Shown: positions 1-8,296, numbered from the stretch's first letter. The stretch is DNA of 19,500 bases from Bacillota bacterium (GCA_023426005.1 JAFABO010000222.1:1-19500); one strand, 5' to 3'. The notes: generated from the sequence alone by a model not told the origin. Made by a program: numbers and translations.

Positions 1-731
1 ACTTCATTGGCAGTCTTGGATTTTATAAAATCACCGTGCAGAATGAAATCCTTATCAACTTCCAGGCCATGTTTTTTCATGGTATCAAAGAAGGCTTCAT
101 ATCTCTGCCTTCCCGAATATGTAGACATTCTTCCCGCCAGCAGCCCAATATCCCTGTGTCCCAAACTTATCAGGTGTTCAACTGCCTGGGCGGCACCTTC
201 ATAATCATTAGATCCTATTACTATCAGATTATTGTTATCCGATTTACTTCTCTTTATTTCTTCGGCATCATAATCTATTAAGGCTAACGGGAAACCTCTT
301 TTGGAAACATTGATAAGAACATCCGCTTCCCGCTCGGTCCCGATAACAATTCCCCCGTCAATCCTCTTTTGAAGAAAAATTTCGCTGACTTTATTGTAAT
401 CGTTTTCACAATAGACTATATTGACAAGAACATAAAAACCCCGCGCATTAGCACATTCTACCGCCGCATCAACAAATTGGGTAAAATAATTGTTGTTGTA
501 CAATCTGTTCGGATTGTCAGTGTCAGCAATGCTGACAATAAATAGTCCGATTGTATCATTTTGTTTTCCGGCCAATACTCTTGCACTGGTATTAGGCTGA
601 TAATTGTATTTGGATATTACTTCGAGAACCTTTTTCTTTGTATCCTCAGGTACATTAGAATAATTGTTTATTACTCTGGAAACAGTACTCCTGGATACTC
701 CGGCAATTTTAGCTATTTCTTCACTTTTCAT
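1..731 (-). CDS. LacI-family transcriptional repressor, C-terminus cut by window edge
   Basis: Open frame of 243 codons running off the left edge. The start is the ATG at 731, preceded by AAGGTGG at good spacing. Residues 1-50 are a LacI helix-turn-helix: EEIAKIAGVSRSTVSRVIN, then a hinge-like stretch ending NTSARVLAG. From about residue 55 a periplasmic-binding-protein type 1 domain follows, with typical strings IGLFIVSIAD, DGGIVIGTERE and HLISLGHRDIGLLAGR. Known family role: sugar-responsive dimeric repressor of carbohydrate genes. It lies downstream of an LplABC-type importer, separated by a terminator, so it is probably its own transcription unit. A role in controlling the neighbouring importer is inferred from position only. 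The helix-turn-helix starts almost at residue 1, slightly shorter than many LacI proteins. About 90-100 C-terminal residues are missing because of the window edge. Confidence 0.93.
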   Translation of the reverse strand, partial: MKSEEIAKIAGVSRSTVSRVINNYSNVPEDTKKKVLEVISKYNYQPNTSARVLAGKQNDTIGLFIVSIADTDNPNRLYNNNYFTQFVDAAVECANARGFYVLVNIVYCENDYNKVSEIFLQKRIDGGIVIGTEREADVLINVSKRGFPLALIDYDAEEIKRSKSDNNNLIVIGSNDYEGAAQAVEHLISLGHRDIGLLAGRMSTYSGRQRYEAFFDTMKKHGLEVDKDFILHGDFIKSKTANE

Positions 732-782
732 TCAAATCCACCTTATCTGAACTACGGCCTAATGTTTAATTACTTATTTATT

Positions 783-823
783 AAAATAGGGCTAACGCTA
801 TACCAAAGCGCTAGCCCTATTTT
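783..823 (-). terminator. Intrinsic terminator after the LplA-like binding-protein gene
   Basis: Seventeen-base arms (783-799 and 807-823) with a 7-base loop. The arms pair completely when read on the minus strand, with one G-U wobble; on the plus strand the same position is an A/C mismatch. The minus-strand transcript ends in a U-rich tail. It lies 50 bp past the stop codon of the binding-protein gene. Confidence 0.85.
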
Positions 824-847
824 ACATCTATTTGGTAATTAAATCAA
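819..847 (-). promoter_or_regulatory. Possible sigma-A promoter for the LacI-family gene
   Basis: TTGATT (847-842), a 17-base spacer and TAAAAT (824-819) on the minus strand. The -10 element overlaps the terminator hairpin, so transcription would begin inside that inverted repeat. This is a match by eye in AT-rich DNA and is uncertain. Confidence 0.25.
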
Positions 848-872
848 GCTAGAATAAATAAGTATTATCCAA

Positions 873-2429
873 TTACTTGCTTGCTAAAAATGCATCAACC
901 TGTTTCTGCATTTCTGCAAGAACATCGTCCATACCAGCAGCCTTAAGTTTCTCAGTGAACTTAGGAAGTACTACTGCAGGATCAGATTTACCGGTTTCAA
1001 GACCAGGCATAAACTGTTTCTTAACACCTGTCAAAGCTGCAACTTTAGTTTTAACAGGGTCGGCATTAAAGGTGAAGCCAAGAATCGGTGAAGCTTTTGC
1101 TGATTCATTGTAAGCTTTGAATTTATCCCACTTAGCAGTTGCTGAATCAAATTTTTCCGAATCAAAGATGTAGGTGTTGAACTGATTAGCGAACAACCAT
1201 GCAGTTCCTGTATTGTAGCCGTCTATACCTGCTTGTGTCTGCTTAATCTTAGTATCATTTACCTTGGTGTAATGAGTTCCCTCAATACCGTAGTTGATTA
1301 AGTTACAAAGTTCCGGTTCGGTATTGGCTAATTCAAGGAACATCAATGCTCTTTCAGGATTCTTTGAAGACTTGGATATAGCCTGCATTGCACCAGTCAT
1401 TTCACGAGTAGTAGACATTGGAGCAGTTATATCGATCTGCTGCCATTCAATTCCTGACGAAACACTTTCTTCACCGTCTTTACCAGGTTTTAGTGAAGCT
1501 ACAGCTGAGAATACCTTTCCAGCTTTTCTGTTTGCCTGCCAGTCGGTGATTGTATCAGCATCTTTTCTGATATAACCTGCCTTGTACCAGTTGTGAAGTG
1601 TTGTGAACAAAGTCATTGCTTCAGGACTGCCAAAGTCGTTTAAAACTTTAGTGTCTCTTCCGTCACCATAGATGGCACCCGGTACGTTATCATCAACCAT
1701 CTTTTCAAAATCAAGAATTCTGTATGCAGATTCTCCTACAACTGTCTGGAAAGGTTCTACTCCAGGTTCTTTTTCCTTGATTATCTTAAGAGCCGGTTCA
1801 ATGTCCTCAAACTTCTTTATTGTTGACAAATCTATACCGTTCTTGTCAGCAAGTTGCTTGTTGATAAGGAAACCCCAGTTATGGGCCATTTCCTTGTTAG
1901 TAGGAATAGCATAAAGTTTTCCGTCAATTGAGGCACCCTTTATAACATTCTCGCCTAATAAAGCTTTGGTCTTTGGAGCGTATTGATCCAACAGTGGAGT
2001 AAGATCTACAAAAGCACCCTTTGGAGCATTTTGCAAATAGTTAGCAGCCCAATTAGATGTAAAAGTTATGTCATACTCTTCATTGGAAGCAATCTTTGCA
2101 CCCATCTTCTGTTCAAAATCATCACCCCAGGTAAAAATGGTCAATTTTAGCGTAGCGTTAATTCTTGGCTGCAACCATTCGTTAACCTTTGCCATAACTG
2201 CATCAGTATCCTTGGGTTGACCGTTACCTACAACGTACCACTTCAGTTCTACAGGATCAAGTGCCACTGATGATTCAGCTGCCGATGATTCCGCAGAAAC
2301 TGATGACGATGCTGCAGCAGAAGTTGTTGATGTTCCAGCCCCGTTATCACTGCTGCCGCATCCAACCACAAAAGTGATTGCCAAGCAGAGAACCAAAAAC
2401 AAACCTGTTAATCTTTTTGCCTTTTGCAT
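873..2429 (-). CDS. LplA/YtcQ-like extracellular sugar-binding lipoprotein (family 1 SBP)
   Basis: 518 residues; start chosen for AAGGAGG just upstream of the ATG. A lipoprotein signal peptide (KAKRL, hydrophobic core, lipobox VVGC with Cys24) is followed by a Ser/Ala-rich linker to about residue 58, then the binding domain beginning ELKWYVVGNGQPK. The C-terminal 150 residues (NYGIEGTHYTKV, ILGFTFNADPVKTKVAAL, LPKFTEKLKAAGMDDVLAEMQKQ) look like the DUF3502 region of LplA-type binders. Role: captures an oligosaccharide outside the membrane and delivers it to the two permeases encoded immediately upstream. It is the last gene of a three-gene transporter operon and is followed by a terminator. 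A stem-loop in the gap before it may favour its expression. The sugar cannot be told from sequence; relatives handle pectin-type and other plant oligosaccharides. Confidence 0.92.
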   Translation of the reverse strand: MQKAKRLTGLFLVLCLAITFVVGCGSSDNGAGTSTTSAAASSSVSAESSAAESSVALDPVELKWYVVGNGQPKDTDAVMAKVNEWLQPRINATLKLTIFTWGDDFEQKMGAKIASNEEYDITFTSNWAANYLQNAPKGAFVDLTPLLDQYAPKTKALLGENVIKGASIDGKLYAIPTNKEMAHNWGFLINKQLADKNGIDLSTIKKFEDIEPALKIIKEKEPGVEPFQTVVGESAYRILDFEKMVDDNVPGAIYGDGRDTKVLNDFGSPEAMTLFTTLHNWYKAGYIRKDADTITDWQANRKAGKVFSAVASLKPGKDGEESVSSGIEWQQIDITAPMSTTREMTGAMQAISKSSKNPERALMFLELANTEPELCNLINYGIEGTHYTKVNDTKIKQTQAGIDGYNTGTAWLFANQFNTYIFDSEKFDSATAKWDKFKAYNESAKASPILGFTFNADPVKTKVAALTGVKKQFMPGLETGKSDPAVVLPKFTEKLKAAGMDDVLAEMQKQVDAFLASK

Positions 2430-2465
2430 ATGAACCTCCTTAAAATTTATAAATATTTATGCCAT

Positions 2466-2495
2466 CCATATATTCAGCGTCGCGCTTTTATATGG
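2466..2495 (-). other. Intercistronic stem-loop between permease and binding-protein genes
   Basis: Arms CCATATA (2466-2472) and TATATGG (2489-2495) enclose an inner AGCG/CGCT stem with a 3-base loop. No U-tract follows on the minus strand, so it is not a standard terminator. It starts 3 bp after the permease stop codon. A role as an RNA processing or stabilising element is inferred. Confidence 0.55.
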
Positions 2496-2497
2496 TA

Positions 2498-3412
2498 TTA
2501 GCCTTTAATGGCGCCAACTGTAAGACCTTTGATAAAATATTTCTGGAAAAAGGGATAAGCCAATATAATAGGGCCGATTGCCAGTACGCACATGGCCATA
2601 CGGGCTGTTTCAGACGGTAGCTTTGACAATATGCCCGACGTACCCTGCGTTATATTTGAAGCTGTTGCCAAATATTGAATTGCAGCCAAAGTTTTATATA
2701 ATATGTATTGCAGATTATTAAGCTTGCTGTTTTCAATTAGCATAAGCGGTAGATACCATTCATTCCAGAAGCCCAGTGTCTGGAACAATGCTATGGTCGC
2801 CAAACCCGGCTTGGCAAGCGGAATCACTATTTGCAGAAAAGTTCTGAATTCTCCCGCACCATCAATTTTTGCCGATTCAATAATGGAATCAGGTACATTG
2901 AGCTGGAAGAAGGTCCTCATTATCATTACATACCAGGCATTGACCAGTGAAGGGATAATATAAGCCAACAAGGTATCGTTGATATGCAGGAAATTTGTAT
3001 AGACCATATACCAGGGTACCAGACCACCGTTGAATATCATTGTGAAAAAAACTATGAACGAAAATGTATTTCTATATTTGAAGTCCTTTCTGGATATGAC
3101 ATAAGCAAACATTGCAATTATTGCTACACTGCACAAAGTACCTACAATCGTTATCATGATTGATAAGCCATATGCTCTGAGTATTGCATCACCACTTTTT
3201 AAAATCCATTTATACGCCTCAAGACTGAAAACTTTAGGTATAAAATTGTAGCCTGATAATACAATTGTATTTTCATCGGTAAATGATATGCCTATTACCA
3301 GTAACAGCGGTATGATGCAAACAAGTGAATAAATTATAAAAATTAAATTAAACAACCCATTCCAAAAAGGTGAAACTGTATTTAATAGATTTGAATTTTC
3401 TTTTTGTCTCAT
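2498..3412 (-). CDS. CUT1 sugar ABC transporter permease, LplC/YtcP-like (MalG type)
   Basis: 304 residues with about six hydrophobic segments. The BPD_transp_1 domain carries the EAA loop at about 178-201 (IIESAKIDGAGEF followed by IVIPLAKP), which contacts the ATPase in this family. The C-terminus FFQKYFIKGLTVGAIKG is typical of MalG-type CUT1 permeases. The start ATG is preceded by a G-rich ribosome-binding site and lies 11 bp after the stop of the partner permease gene, so the two are co-transcribed and probably translationally linked. It should form the transmembrane pore with that partner and take substrate from the lipoprotein encoded next. The matching ATPase is not encoded here. Confidence 0.93.
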   Translation of the reverse strand: MRQKENSNLLNTVSPFWNGLFNLIFIIYSLVCIIPLLLVIGISFTDENTIVLSGYNFIPKVFSLEAYKWILKSGDAILRAYGLSIMITIVGTLCSVAIIAMFAYVISRKDFKYRNTFSFIVFFTMIFNGGLVPWYMVYTNFLHINDTLLAYIIPSLVNAWYVMIMRTFFQLNVPDSIIESAKIDGAGEFRTFLQIVIPLAKPGLATIALFQTLGFWNEWYLPLMLIENSKLNNLQYILYKTLAAIQYLATASNITQGTSGILSKLPSETARMAMCVLAIGPIILAYPFFQKYFIKGLTVGAIKG

Positions 3413-3423
3413 CTCTTTCCCCC

Positions 3424-4422
3424 CTAAAACAGTGCTTTTTCCGGATCTATTTTTCTAACTATCAAGTCGGAACTCAAAACTAATATAAAGCCGCACACTG
3501 ATTGATATAAGCCGGCTGCAGCCGCCATGCCAATATCATTCAAATCCCTTAGGGTGTTGTACACATATGTGTCTATAACCGCAATGGTATCATGCAGAAC
3601 ACCAACATTTCTTGTAACACTGAAGAACAATCCGAAATCTGAGTAGAAAACACGTCCTACCGCAAGGAGAGTTAAGATTACCATTAATGGAGTCAATAAA
3701 GGCAGGGTAATTCTCCTGATCTGGTAAAATCTCGAAGCACCGTCAACGGTGGCAGCTTCATAATATTCCTGATCAATACCTGCAATAGCGGCCACGTAAA
3801 CAACACAGTTGTATCCGGTAAACTTCCACATGTTTACGATTGTCAGAATAAATGGCCATTTGCCTGGGTCGCCGTACCAGGAAGGAAGTGAATCCACATT
3901 CATGCCGAGAGCCGGAAGAAGGTTCTTGTTTATAAAACCCTGTTCTTCACTTAATAATGCGAATACGAGATAGCTTACAACTATCCAGGACATGAAATAG
4001 GGTAAAAACATGCTTGCCTGATAGAATTTTGATTTGTACCTGCCTTTTATTTCATTCAATATGATCGCAAAGAAAACAGAAATTACCAAGCCAATGGCAA
4101 TAAATGCAAGATTATAAAGCAGAGTGTTTCTGGTAATTATGAACGCATCCGGGGTTGCCGTAAAGAATTCAAAATTGTCAAAACCGACCCACTCACTTTT
4201 CGCAAAGTTTTCAAAAAAACTTCTGCCGAAATATTTGAAATTTTTAAAGGCGATTAACACACCTGCCATCGGTAAATAGTTGTTTAGAAATAAAACGACC
4301 AATGCAGGGAGCATCATGATGAATAGTACTTTGTTCTTTTTTAGTTCGTATAAGAACCCGCGTTTATAAATTATTTTTTGCACATTGTCGACCTTCTCCG
4401 TAGTGGACGATGTTGTTCCCAT
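3424..4422 (-). CDS. CUT1 sugar ABC transporter permease, LplB/YteP-like (MalF type)
   Basis: 332 residues from the chosen ATG at 4422 (MGTTSSTTEKV). This start has AAGGGTGG 9 bases upstream and gives a normal family length. An upstream in-frame start at 4500 would add 26 residues with no ribosome-binding site. About six membrane segments begin near residue 32 (VLFIMMLPALVVLFL). The EAA loop is at about 222-245 (EAATVDGASRFYQI, then LPLLTP). It is the first gene of a permease-permease-binding protein operon. The roughly 250-bp region upstream holds inverted repeats but no convincing consensus promoter, which fits a need for an activator. The C-terminus (IVRKIDPEKALF) is typical of LplB proteins. 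Confidence 0.92.
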   Translation of the reverse strand: MGTTSSTTEKVDNVQKIIYKRGFLYELKKNKVLFIMMLPALVVLFLNNYLPMAGVLIAFKNFKYFGRSFFENFAKSEWVGFDNFEFFTATPDAFIITRNTLLYNLAFIAIGLVISVFFAIILNEIKGRYKSKFYQASMFLPYFMSWIVVSYLVFALLSEEQGFINKNLLPALGMNVDSLPSWYGDPGKWPFILTIVNMWKFTGYNCVVYVAAIAGIDQEYYEAATVDGASRFYQIRRITLPLLTPLMVILTLLAVGRVFYSDFGLFFSVTRNVGVLHDTIAVIDTYVYNTLRDLNDIGMAAAAGLYQSVCGFILVLSSDLIVRKIDPEKALF

Positions 4423-4688
4423 GAATAAATGCCACCCTTCATAATGTAGTAAATGTAAATGTGTAAATGTCAAGAACAGGCGTTCACAGTCAAAAATCAA
4501 CTTATACCTGTTTCCTTAACTATATTTTAATGAATAAGTGGGCAAGACAAAATAGAACAACTTGTTTAAATGTGCAATATCTTGTCTATGCAATAGAGCA
4601 AAATAATACAACAAGATATTTACATATATTTTACAGGATTGTTTTTAGACCTATTAGCGTATACACTTTAAGGACATGAAAATAAGAC
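4423..4688 (-). promoter_or_regulatory. Regulatory region upstream of the second importer operon
   Basis: This 266-bp gap separates the orphan response regulator (with its terminator) from the importer genes. It contains a perfect 10-bp inverted repeat (4576-4620), an 11-bp palindrome AACAACTTGTT at 4556-4566, and three copies of GTAAAT (4449-4454, 4455-4460, 4463-4468; ATTTAC in the transcript). No sigma-A promoter with both boxes and normal spacing was found. A TTGACA at 4468-4473 pairs only with TACATT at 19 bp and would start inside the ribosome-binding site. An activator-dependent promoter is inferred. Confidence 0.5.
4576..4620. repeat. 10-bp perfect inverted repeat, candidate regulator site
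   Basis: AATATCTTGT (4576-4585) and its exact reverse complement ACAAGATATT (4611-4620), separated by 25 bp, about 150-200 bp upstream of the importer start codon. It could be a binding site for a response-regulator dimer or LacI-type protein, or an RNA hairpin with a long loop. Function is inferred from position. Confidence 0.5.
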
Positions 4689-4709
4689 GTTAATGCAAAT
4701 AGCATTAAC
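4689..4709 (-). terminator. Probable weak intrinsic terminator after the orphan response regulator
   Basis: GTTAATGC (4689-4696) and GCATTAAC (4702-4709) form a perfect 8-bp stem with a 5-base loop, 24 bp past the stop codon. The minus-strand tail is GTCTTATTTTC, U-rich but interrupted, so termination may be partial. Confidence 0.55.
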
Positions 4710-4732
4710 AGAACTGAAAACAATGATAGTTT

Positions 4733-6355
4733 TTATTGTATAACCTGGATTTCCCGGTACTCAGACGGGGATATCCCGGAATGCTTTTTGAAGAGCCTGG
4801 AGAAATAGTGTGGGTCCTGGATTCCCACCAGGCTTGCCACTTCATATGATTTATACTTTACATCCTTTAAAAGCTCTTTGGCCTTTTCTATTCTTATATC
4901 GTTTAAATAATCCACAAAACTGGTGCCCAATTCTTTCTTAAACATCCTGCTAATGTAGAAGGTAGTTACAAAGGTATGCTCGGCCACTTCATTAAGAGTA
5001 ACCGGCTCGGCATAATGCTCATTTATGTAATCGACAGCCTTCCTGAGTATCACTCTTATGCTTTTGTTGTTGAAGCTGTTGACTTTTGCAGCTATTTTTA
5101 AGGCTACCTCCTGCAGCAGCAGATTTAATTCACCGGTATTTTCATTCTTATCGATTAATTTTACAAGACTGGCGATATCCTTGCCTTCCTCACGCTTTTT
5201 ATCAGCGTCTGCTGCCAGGACCGATATTCTGATATCATTAATTGCAGACAATGTGGAATAGTAAAAGTTCTTCAGGTAATTTACATTAATATTATTTAAA
5301 GAAATGAAATTGCTTATGCTCTGGGATGAAGCTTTCGCTATTCCCTCATTACCTGCTTTTATTCCCTCCAGCAGTTGGTTCTTGTACCTTTCAAGCAAAG
5401 AATAGTCGTCAAACTTGAAGAAGGAATTCAAATCACTGTACTGGATTATTGAGTTATTACCGAGATAACCTTTATACTCTAGAGAGTACTGGCATTCCCT
5501 GAGTTTTTCAGGCAGTTCGAATACTGTGGAGCCAACTGTACTTACAGCTATTGTGACAGTGAAACCAAATGCATTGTTGATCATTTCCTGCAAATAACTG
5601 CTTTTCTCAACTACTTCGGCAAGATTTATTTCACTCCCGGAAACTGTCTGTATGATAAAGCCCACCCTGTTGCCGTTAAGCATTACTACATAGACTCTGT
5701 ACCTGTCAGTCAGTATTTCCTCAAAGGAATTTATAATTCCAAATTGGTATAAATGCTTGTCATACTGACTTTTATCCAGATTTTCTCCGAATTCATTTTC
5801 TATTACAAGAAAGACAAAGTTATCTATGTGCATACCAAATAACTTCATTTTTTCCAGAATTTCATTTTCATTATTATTTATTTCAAAAACTATATCACAA
5901 AGTAATTTCTCTTTGAGCAAGGGTACGCTCTGCTCAAAGAGTAATTTAAATTTATCAGTCTCCAAATGTCTGATTTTTTGTTCATTCAGATCCTCAACAG
6001 CTCTTCCCAGAACTGCTGTAAGGTTTTCCAGCTTTGTAGGCTTCAAGAGAAAGTCAAAAGCTCCGCATTTAATTGCATCATGTGCATAGTCAAATTCTCT
6101 ATACCCTGTAATTATTATAACTTTAGAATTTGGAACAATACCTTTGATCTGTTTTATCATATTCAGGCCATCCATTCCAGGCATGCGTATATCAGTCAGA
6201 ATGATTTCAGGGAGATGCCTTCCTATAATTTCCACTCCTTCGATACCGTCGCTGGCCTCGGCGCAAACCTCACAGTCCAGCTGCTTCCAATTTATTATGT
6301 TTTTGATTCCCTTTCTTATGATCGGCTCGTCATCTATTATTACAACCTTATACAT
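4733..6355 (-). CDS. YesN-like response regulator with AraC-type DNA-binding domain (second copy, no adjacent kinase)
   Basis: 540 residues from the ATG at 6355, preceded by GGGAGGGAAC. A longer start at 6367 would overlap that ribosome-binding site and break the length match with the paralogue. The receiver domain (1-120) has acidic pair D8/D9, phospho-acceptor D55 (LTDIRMPG), T83 and K105 (LLKPTK). A poorly conserved middle region follows. The last 100 residues are two AraC helix-turn-helix motifs (VTLNEVAEHTFVTTFYISRM and YEVASLVGIQDPHYFSRLF). It is very close to the regulator at 9976-11598 and equal in length. It lies 81 bp after the first importer's last gene with no clear terminator between, and just ahead of the second importer. 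Likely role: phosphorylation-dependent activator of one or both importers. Confidence 0.93.
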   Translation of the reverse strand: MYKVVIIDDEPIIRKGIKNIINWKQLDCEVCAEASDGIEGVEIIGRHLPEIILTDIRMPGMDGLNMIKQIKGIVPNSKVIIITGYREFDYAHDAIKCGAFDFLLKPTKLENLTAVLGRAVEDLNEQKIRHLETDKFKLLFEQSVPLLKEKLLCDIVFEINNNENEILEKMKLFGMHIDNFVFLVIENEFGENLDKSQYDKHLYQFGIINSFEEILTDRYRVYVVMLNGNRVGFIIQTVSGSEINLAEVVEKSSYLQEMINNAFGFTVTIAVSTVGSTVFELPEKLRECQYSLEYKGYLGNNSIIQYSDLNSFFKFDDYSLLERYKNQLLEGIKAGNEGIAKASSQSISNFISLNNINVNYLKNFYYSTLSAINDIRISVLAADADKKREEGKDIASLVKLIDKNENTGELNLLLQEVALKIAAKVNSFNNKSIRVILRKAVDYINEHYAEPVTLNEVAEHTFVTTFYISRMFKKELGTSFVDYLNDIRIEKAKELLKDVKYKSYEVASLVGIQDPHYFSRLFKKHSGISPSEYREIQVIQ

Positions 6356-6436
6356 GTTCCCTCCCATTTAAAAATGTCATAGATACACTATACACCGGAT
6401 CATTTGGAAAATGAACTCCTTATATAATTTAGGAAA

Positions 6437-7264
6437 TCATCCCTTGACTGATCCTGCGGTTATCCCCTTGATAAGTGATTTTGAGAATACTAAAAACAGA
6501 ATAAACATAGGTATTGTGCCAATAACGAGTGCGGCTATCCTGGCGCCGAAATTAGCTCTATACAGTGCGTCAAGTGTGGATAACCCCAATGTAACGGTAT
6601 ATTTCTTCTGGTCGCTGAGCAGCACAAGCGGGATCAGATACGCATTCCATGAAGCCATGAAAGAAAGCATTGCCTGAGACCCCAAAGCCGGTTTGATAAA
6701 GGGCACCACAAGTCTGAAGAAAATACCTGCTTCGCTGCACCCGTCGATCCTTCCGCTCTCTATAATTTCAGTCGGAACACCCTGAATTGTATATTGTCTG
6801 ATCCAGTATACGGCAAAGGCATTTGCGGCAGCCGGTATGATCAGTGAAAGATGGGTGTCGGTCCAGCCTATTTTGTTCATTTCCCATACAAATGCTATTA
6901 AACCCAGCTGTGTAGGGAGCATCATTGTGATTAGAACCGTATAATAGGCAAGTTTTTTCAGCTTGAAATCAAACTTTGCCAGCGCGTAACCGCACATAGA
7001 GCATATAAAAACCGATAATGCGGTTGCCAGGACTGCAATATAAATACTGTTGAAATAATATCTTCCAAAGCCGGCATTAATAATTACATCTTTCATGTTT
7101 ATTATGAAGTTATGGCCCGGCAGCAGGTGCAACCCCATAAACAGTTCATTGGAATCATAGGTACTCATAATTACCATAAGGTAAAAAGGTCCCATGGTGA
7201 AAATTGCGCAAAGGGCCAATACTACATATAGAATAAAGGAATAGAATTTACTGGTCTGCTCCAT
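6437..7264 (-). CDS. CUT1 sugar ABC transporter permease, MalG/UgpE type (CuaC-like by position)
   Basis: 275 residues; start ATG at 7264 with GGGAGGG upstream. About six membrane segments; first FILYVVLALCAIFTMGPFYLMV. The EAA loop near 168-191 reads IIESGRIDGCSEAG then VVPFIKP; the usual second Ala is Gly and the usual Ala after DG is Cys, both small and tolerated changes. The C-terminus SLIKGITAGSVKG is typical of MalG-type subunits. Its start overlaps the end of the partner permease gene by 17 bp, pointing to translational coupling and equal amounts of the two subunits. It is the last transporter gene of the first importer. In the R. cellulolyticum cua cluster (from memory) a cellobiose phosphorylase gene comes next; here a second response regulator does. 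Confidence 0.93.
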   Translation of the reverse strand: MEQTSKFYSFILYVVLALCAIFTMGPFYLMVIMSTYDSNELFMGLHLLPGHNFIINMKDVIINAGFGRYYFNSIYIAVLATALSVFICSMCGYALAKFDFKLKKLAYYTVLITMMLPTQLGLIAFVWEMNKIGWTDTHLSLIIPAAANAFAVYWIRQYTIQGVPTEIIESGRIDGCSEAGIFFRLVVPFIKPALGSQAMLSFMASWNAYLIPLVLLSDQKKYTVTLGLSTLDALYRANFGARIAALVIGTIPMFILFLVFSKSLIKGITAGSVKG

Positions 7265-8171
7265 CTTTCTCCCTCCCGTTCATAAACTTTAATGATAAAA
7301 GTGAGAATACTGCAATTACTACAAACATTCCATATGCAACTGCACTGCCATACCCATACTGTGTATTCTGGAAAGCGGCCTTGCTCATCAGCATGACAAG
7401 AGTCATGACACCGCCGTCGGGTCCGCCAGAGTAAGGCCCATACTGGTAATTCCCCTGTGTATATATTATATTGGGCTCGTCAAAGGTCTGAAACCCGCCA
7501 ATCATTGATGTGATAACCATATAAATGGTAATGGGCTTAATCATTGGAAGCGATATGTTCCAGAAATTATGCCATGCCCTGGCACCATCCACACGTGCCG
7601 CTTCATACAGTTCTTCAGGAATTGAAACAAATCCGGCCATAAAGAACAGGACACTGTAACCAAGATATCTCCACAGCATGATTGCCGCAACTACGAATTT
7701 TGCCAGGAACGGATCGGACAGCCAATCTATGGGATTTTCAATAATGTGCAGGCCCTGCAGGATGTAATTGATTGTACCGGAACTGCCGCCGTCAAAAAAG
7801 AAGGCCCATAGCAAACCTGCTGCAATAGGGATTGTAAGGTAGGGTGCAAATACTGCTGTCTTAAATACTTCCTTGTGCACTACCAGCTTTGAATTTATCA
7901 TGTATGCTATTATGATAGCCAGTATCAACTGCACCGGTATCAGGAGAAGCATTATCATCCCCGTATTTTTCAGTGCAAGTGCAAACTCCCCATTTTGAAA
8001 CATTCTCAAATAGTTGTCAACTCCAGCAAATTTGATATCCGTGTAACCATCCCATTCATTAAGACTCATATATAAGGTAAATAAAATAGGGAGCAGGGAG
8101 AAAACCATAAACACTAAAAAATACGGTGCCATAAATAAATACGGTGCTGATCTCTTTGATATTTTTTTCAT
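7248..8171 (-). CDS. CUT1 sugar ABC transporter permease, MalF/UgpA type (CuaB-like by position)
   Basis: 307 residues from the ATG at 8171 (MKKISKRSAPYLFMAPYF), which has GGAGG five bases upstream. The longer frame to 8243 would add 24 residues that read through the ribosome-binding site and lie next to a stem-loop, so it is rejected. Six membrane segments, the first near 10-33. The EAA loop is at about 190-213 (EAARVDGARAWHNF, then LPMIKP). Between it and the preceding binding-protein gene is a 125-bp gap with a strong stem-loop, so its expression level may be set apart from that gene. It pairs with the overlapping downstream permease to form the membrane pore of the importer. No ATPase gene is in the operon. 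Confidence 0.93.
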   Translation of the reverse strand: MKKISKRSAPYLFMAPYFLVFMVFSLLPILFTLYMSLNEWDGYTDIKFAGVDNYLRMFQNGEFALALKNTGMIMLLLIPVQLILAIIIAYMINSKLVVHKEVFKTAVFAPYLTIPIAAGLLWAFFFDGGSSGTINYILQGLHIIENPIDWLSDPFLAKFVVAAIMLWRYLGYSVLFFMAGFVSIPEELYEAARVDGARAWHNFWNISLPMIKPITIYMVITSMIGGFQTFDEPNIIYTQGNYQYGPYSGGPDGGVMTLVMLMSKAAFQNTQYGYGSAVAYGMFVVIAVFSLLSLKFMNGREKDGADQ

Positions 8172-8238
8172 GCGGACCTCCATTCGTGCTCGCACACGAC
8201 CAGTATAAATTAAAAGGCAAATTGATTTTACCAGGATC

Positions 8239-8277
8239 AGCAATCCCGGAGAGGATTTTCACCCTCTCCGGATTGCT
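8239..8277 (-). other. Strong intercistronic stem-loop after the first importer's binding-protein gene
   Basis: AGCAATCCCGGAGAGG (8239-8254) pairs with CCTCTCCGGATTGCT (8263-8277), giving 15 bp with one bulged C and an 8-base loop. It sits 20 bp after the stop codon of the binding-protein gene and 68 bp before the permease start. The minus-strand sequence after the stem (GATCCTGG) has no U-tract, so readthrough is expected. The likely role is a 3' stabilising or RNA-processing element; leaky termination is the alternative. Confidence 0.7.
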
Positions 8278-8296
8278 TCCTTTGTTACTTCAGTTA

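Noticed and set aside
4443..4473. TTGACA with TACATT as promoter of the second importer
   Set aside because: The 19-bp spacer is too long and the start site would fall inside the ribosome-binding site of the first gene.
4472..4490. GAACGCCTGTTC as a cre or LacI operator
   Set aside because: It lacks the TGNAA half-site and central CG placement of cre, and only four bases per arm are symmetric.
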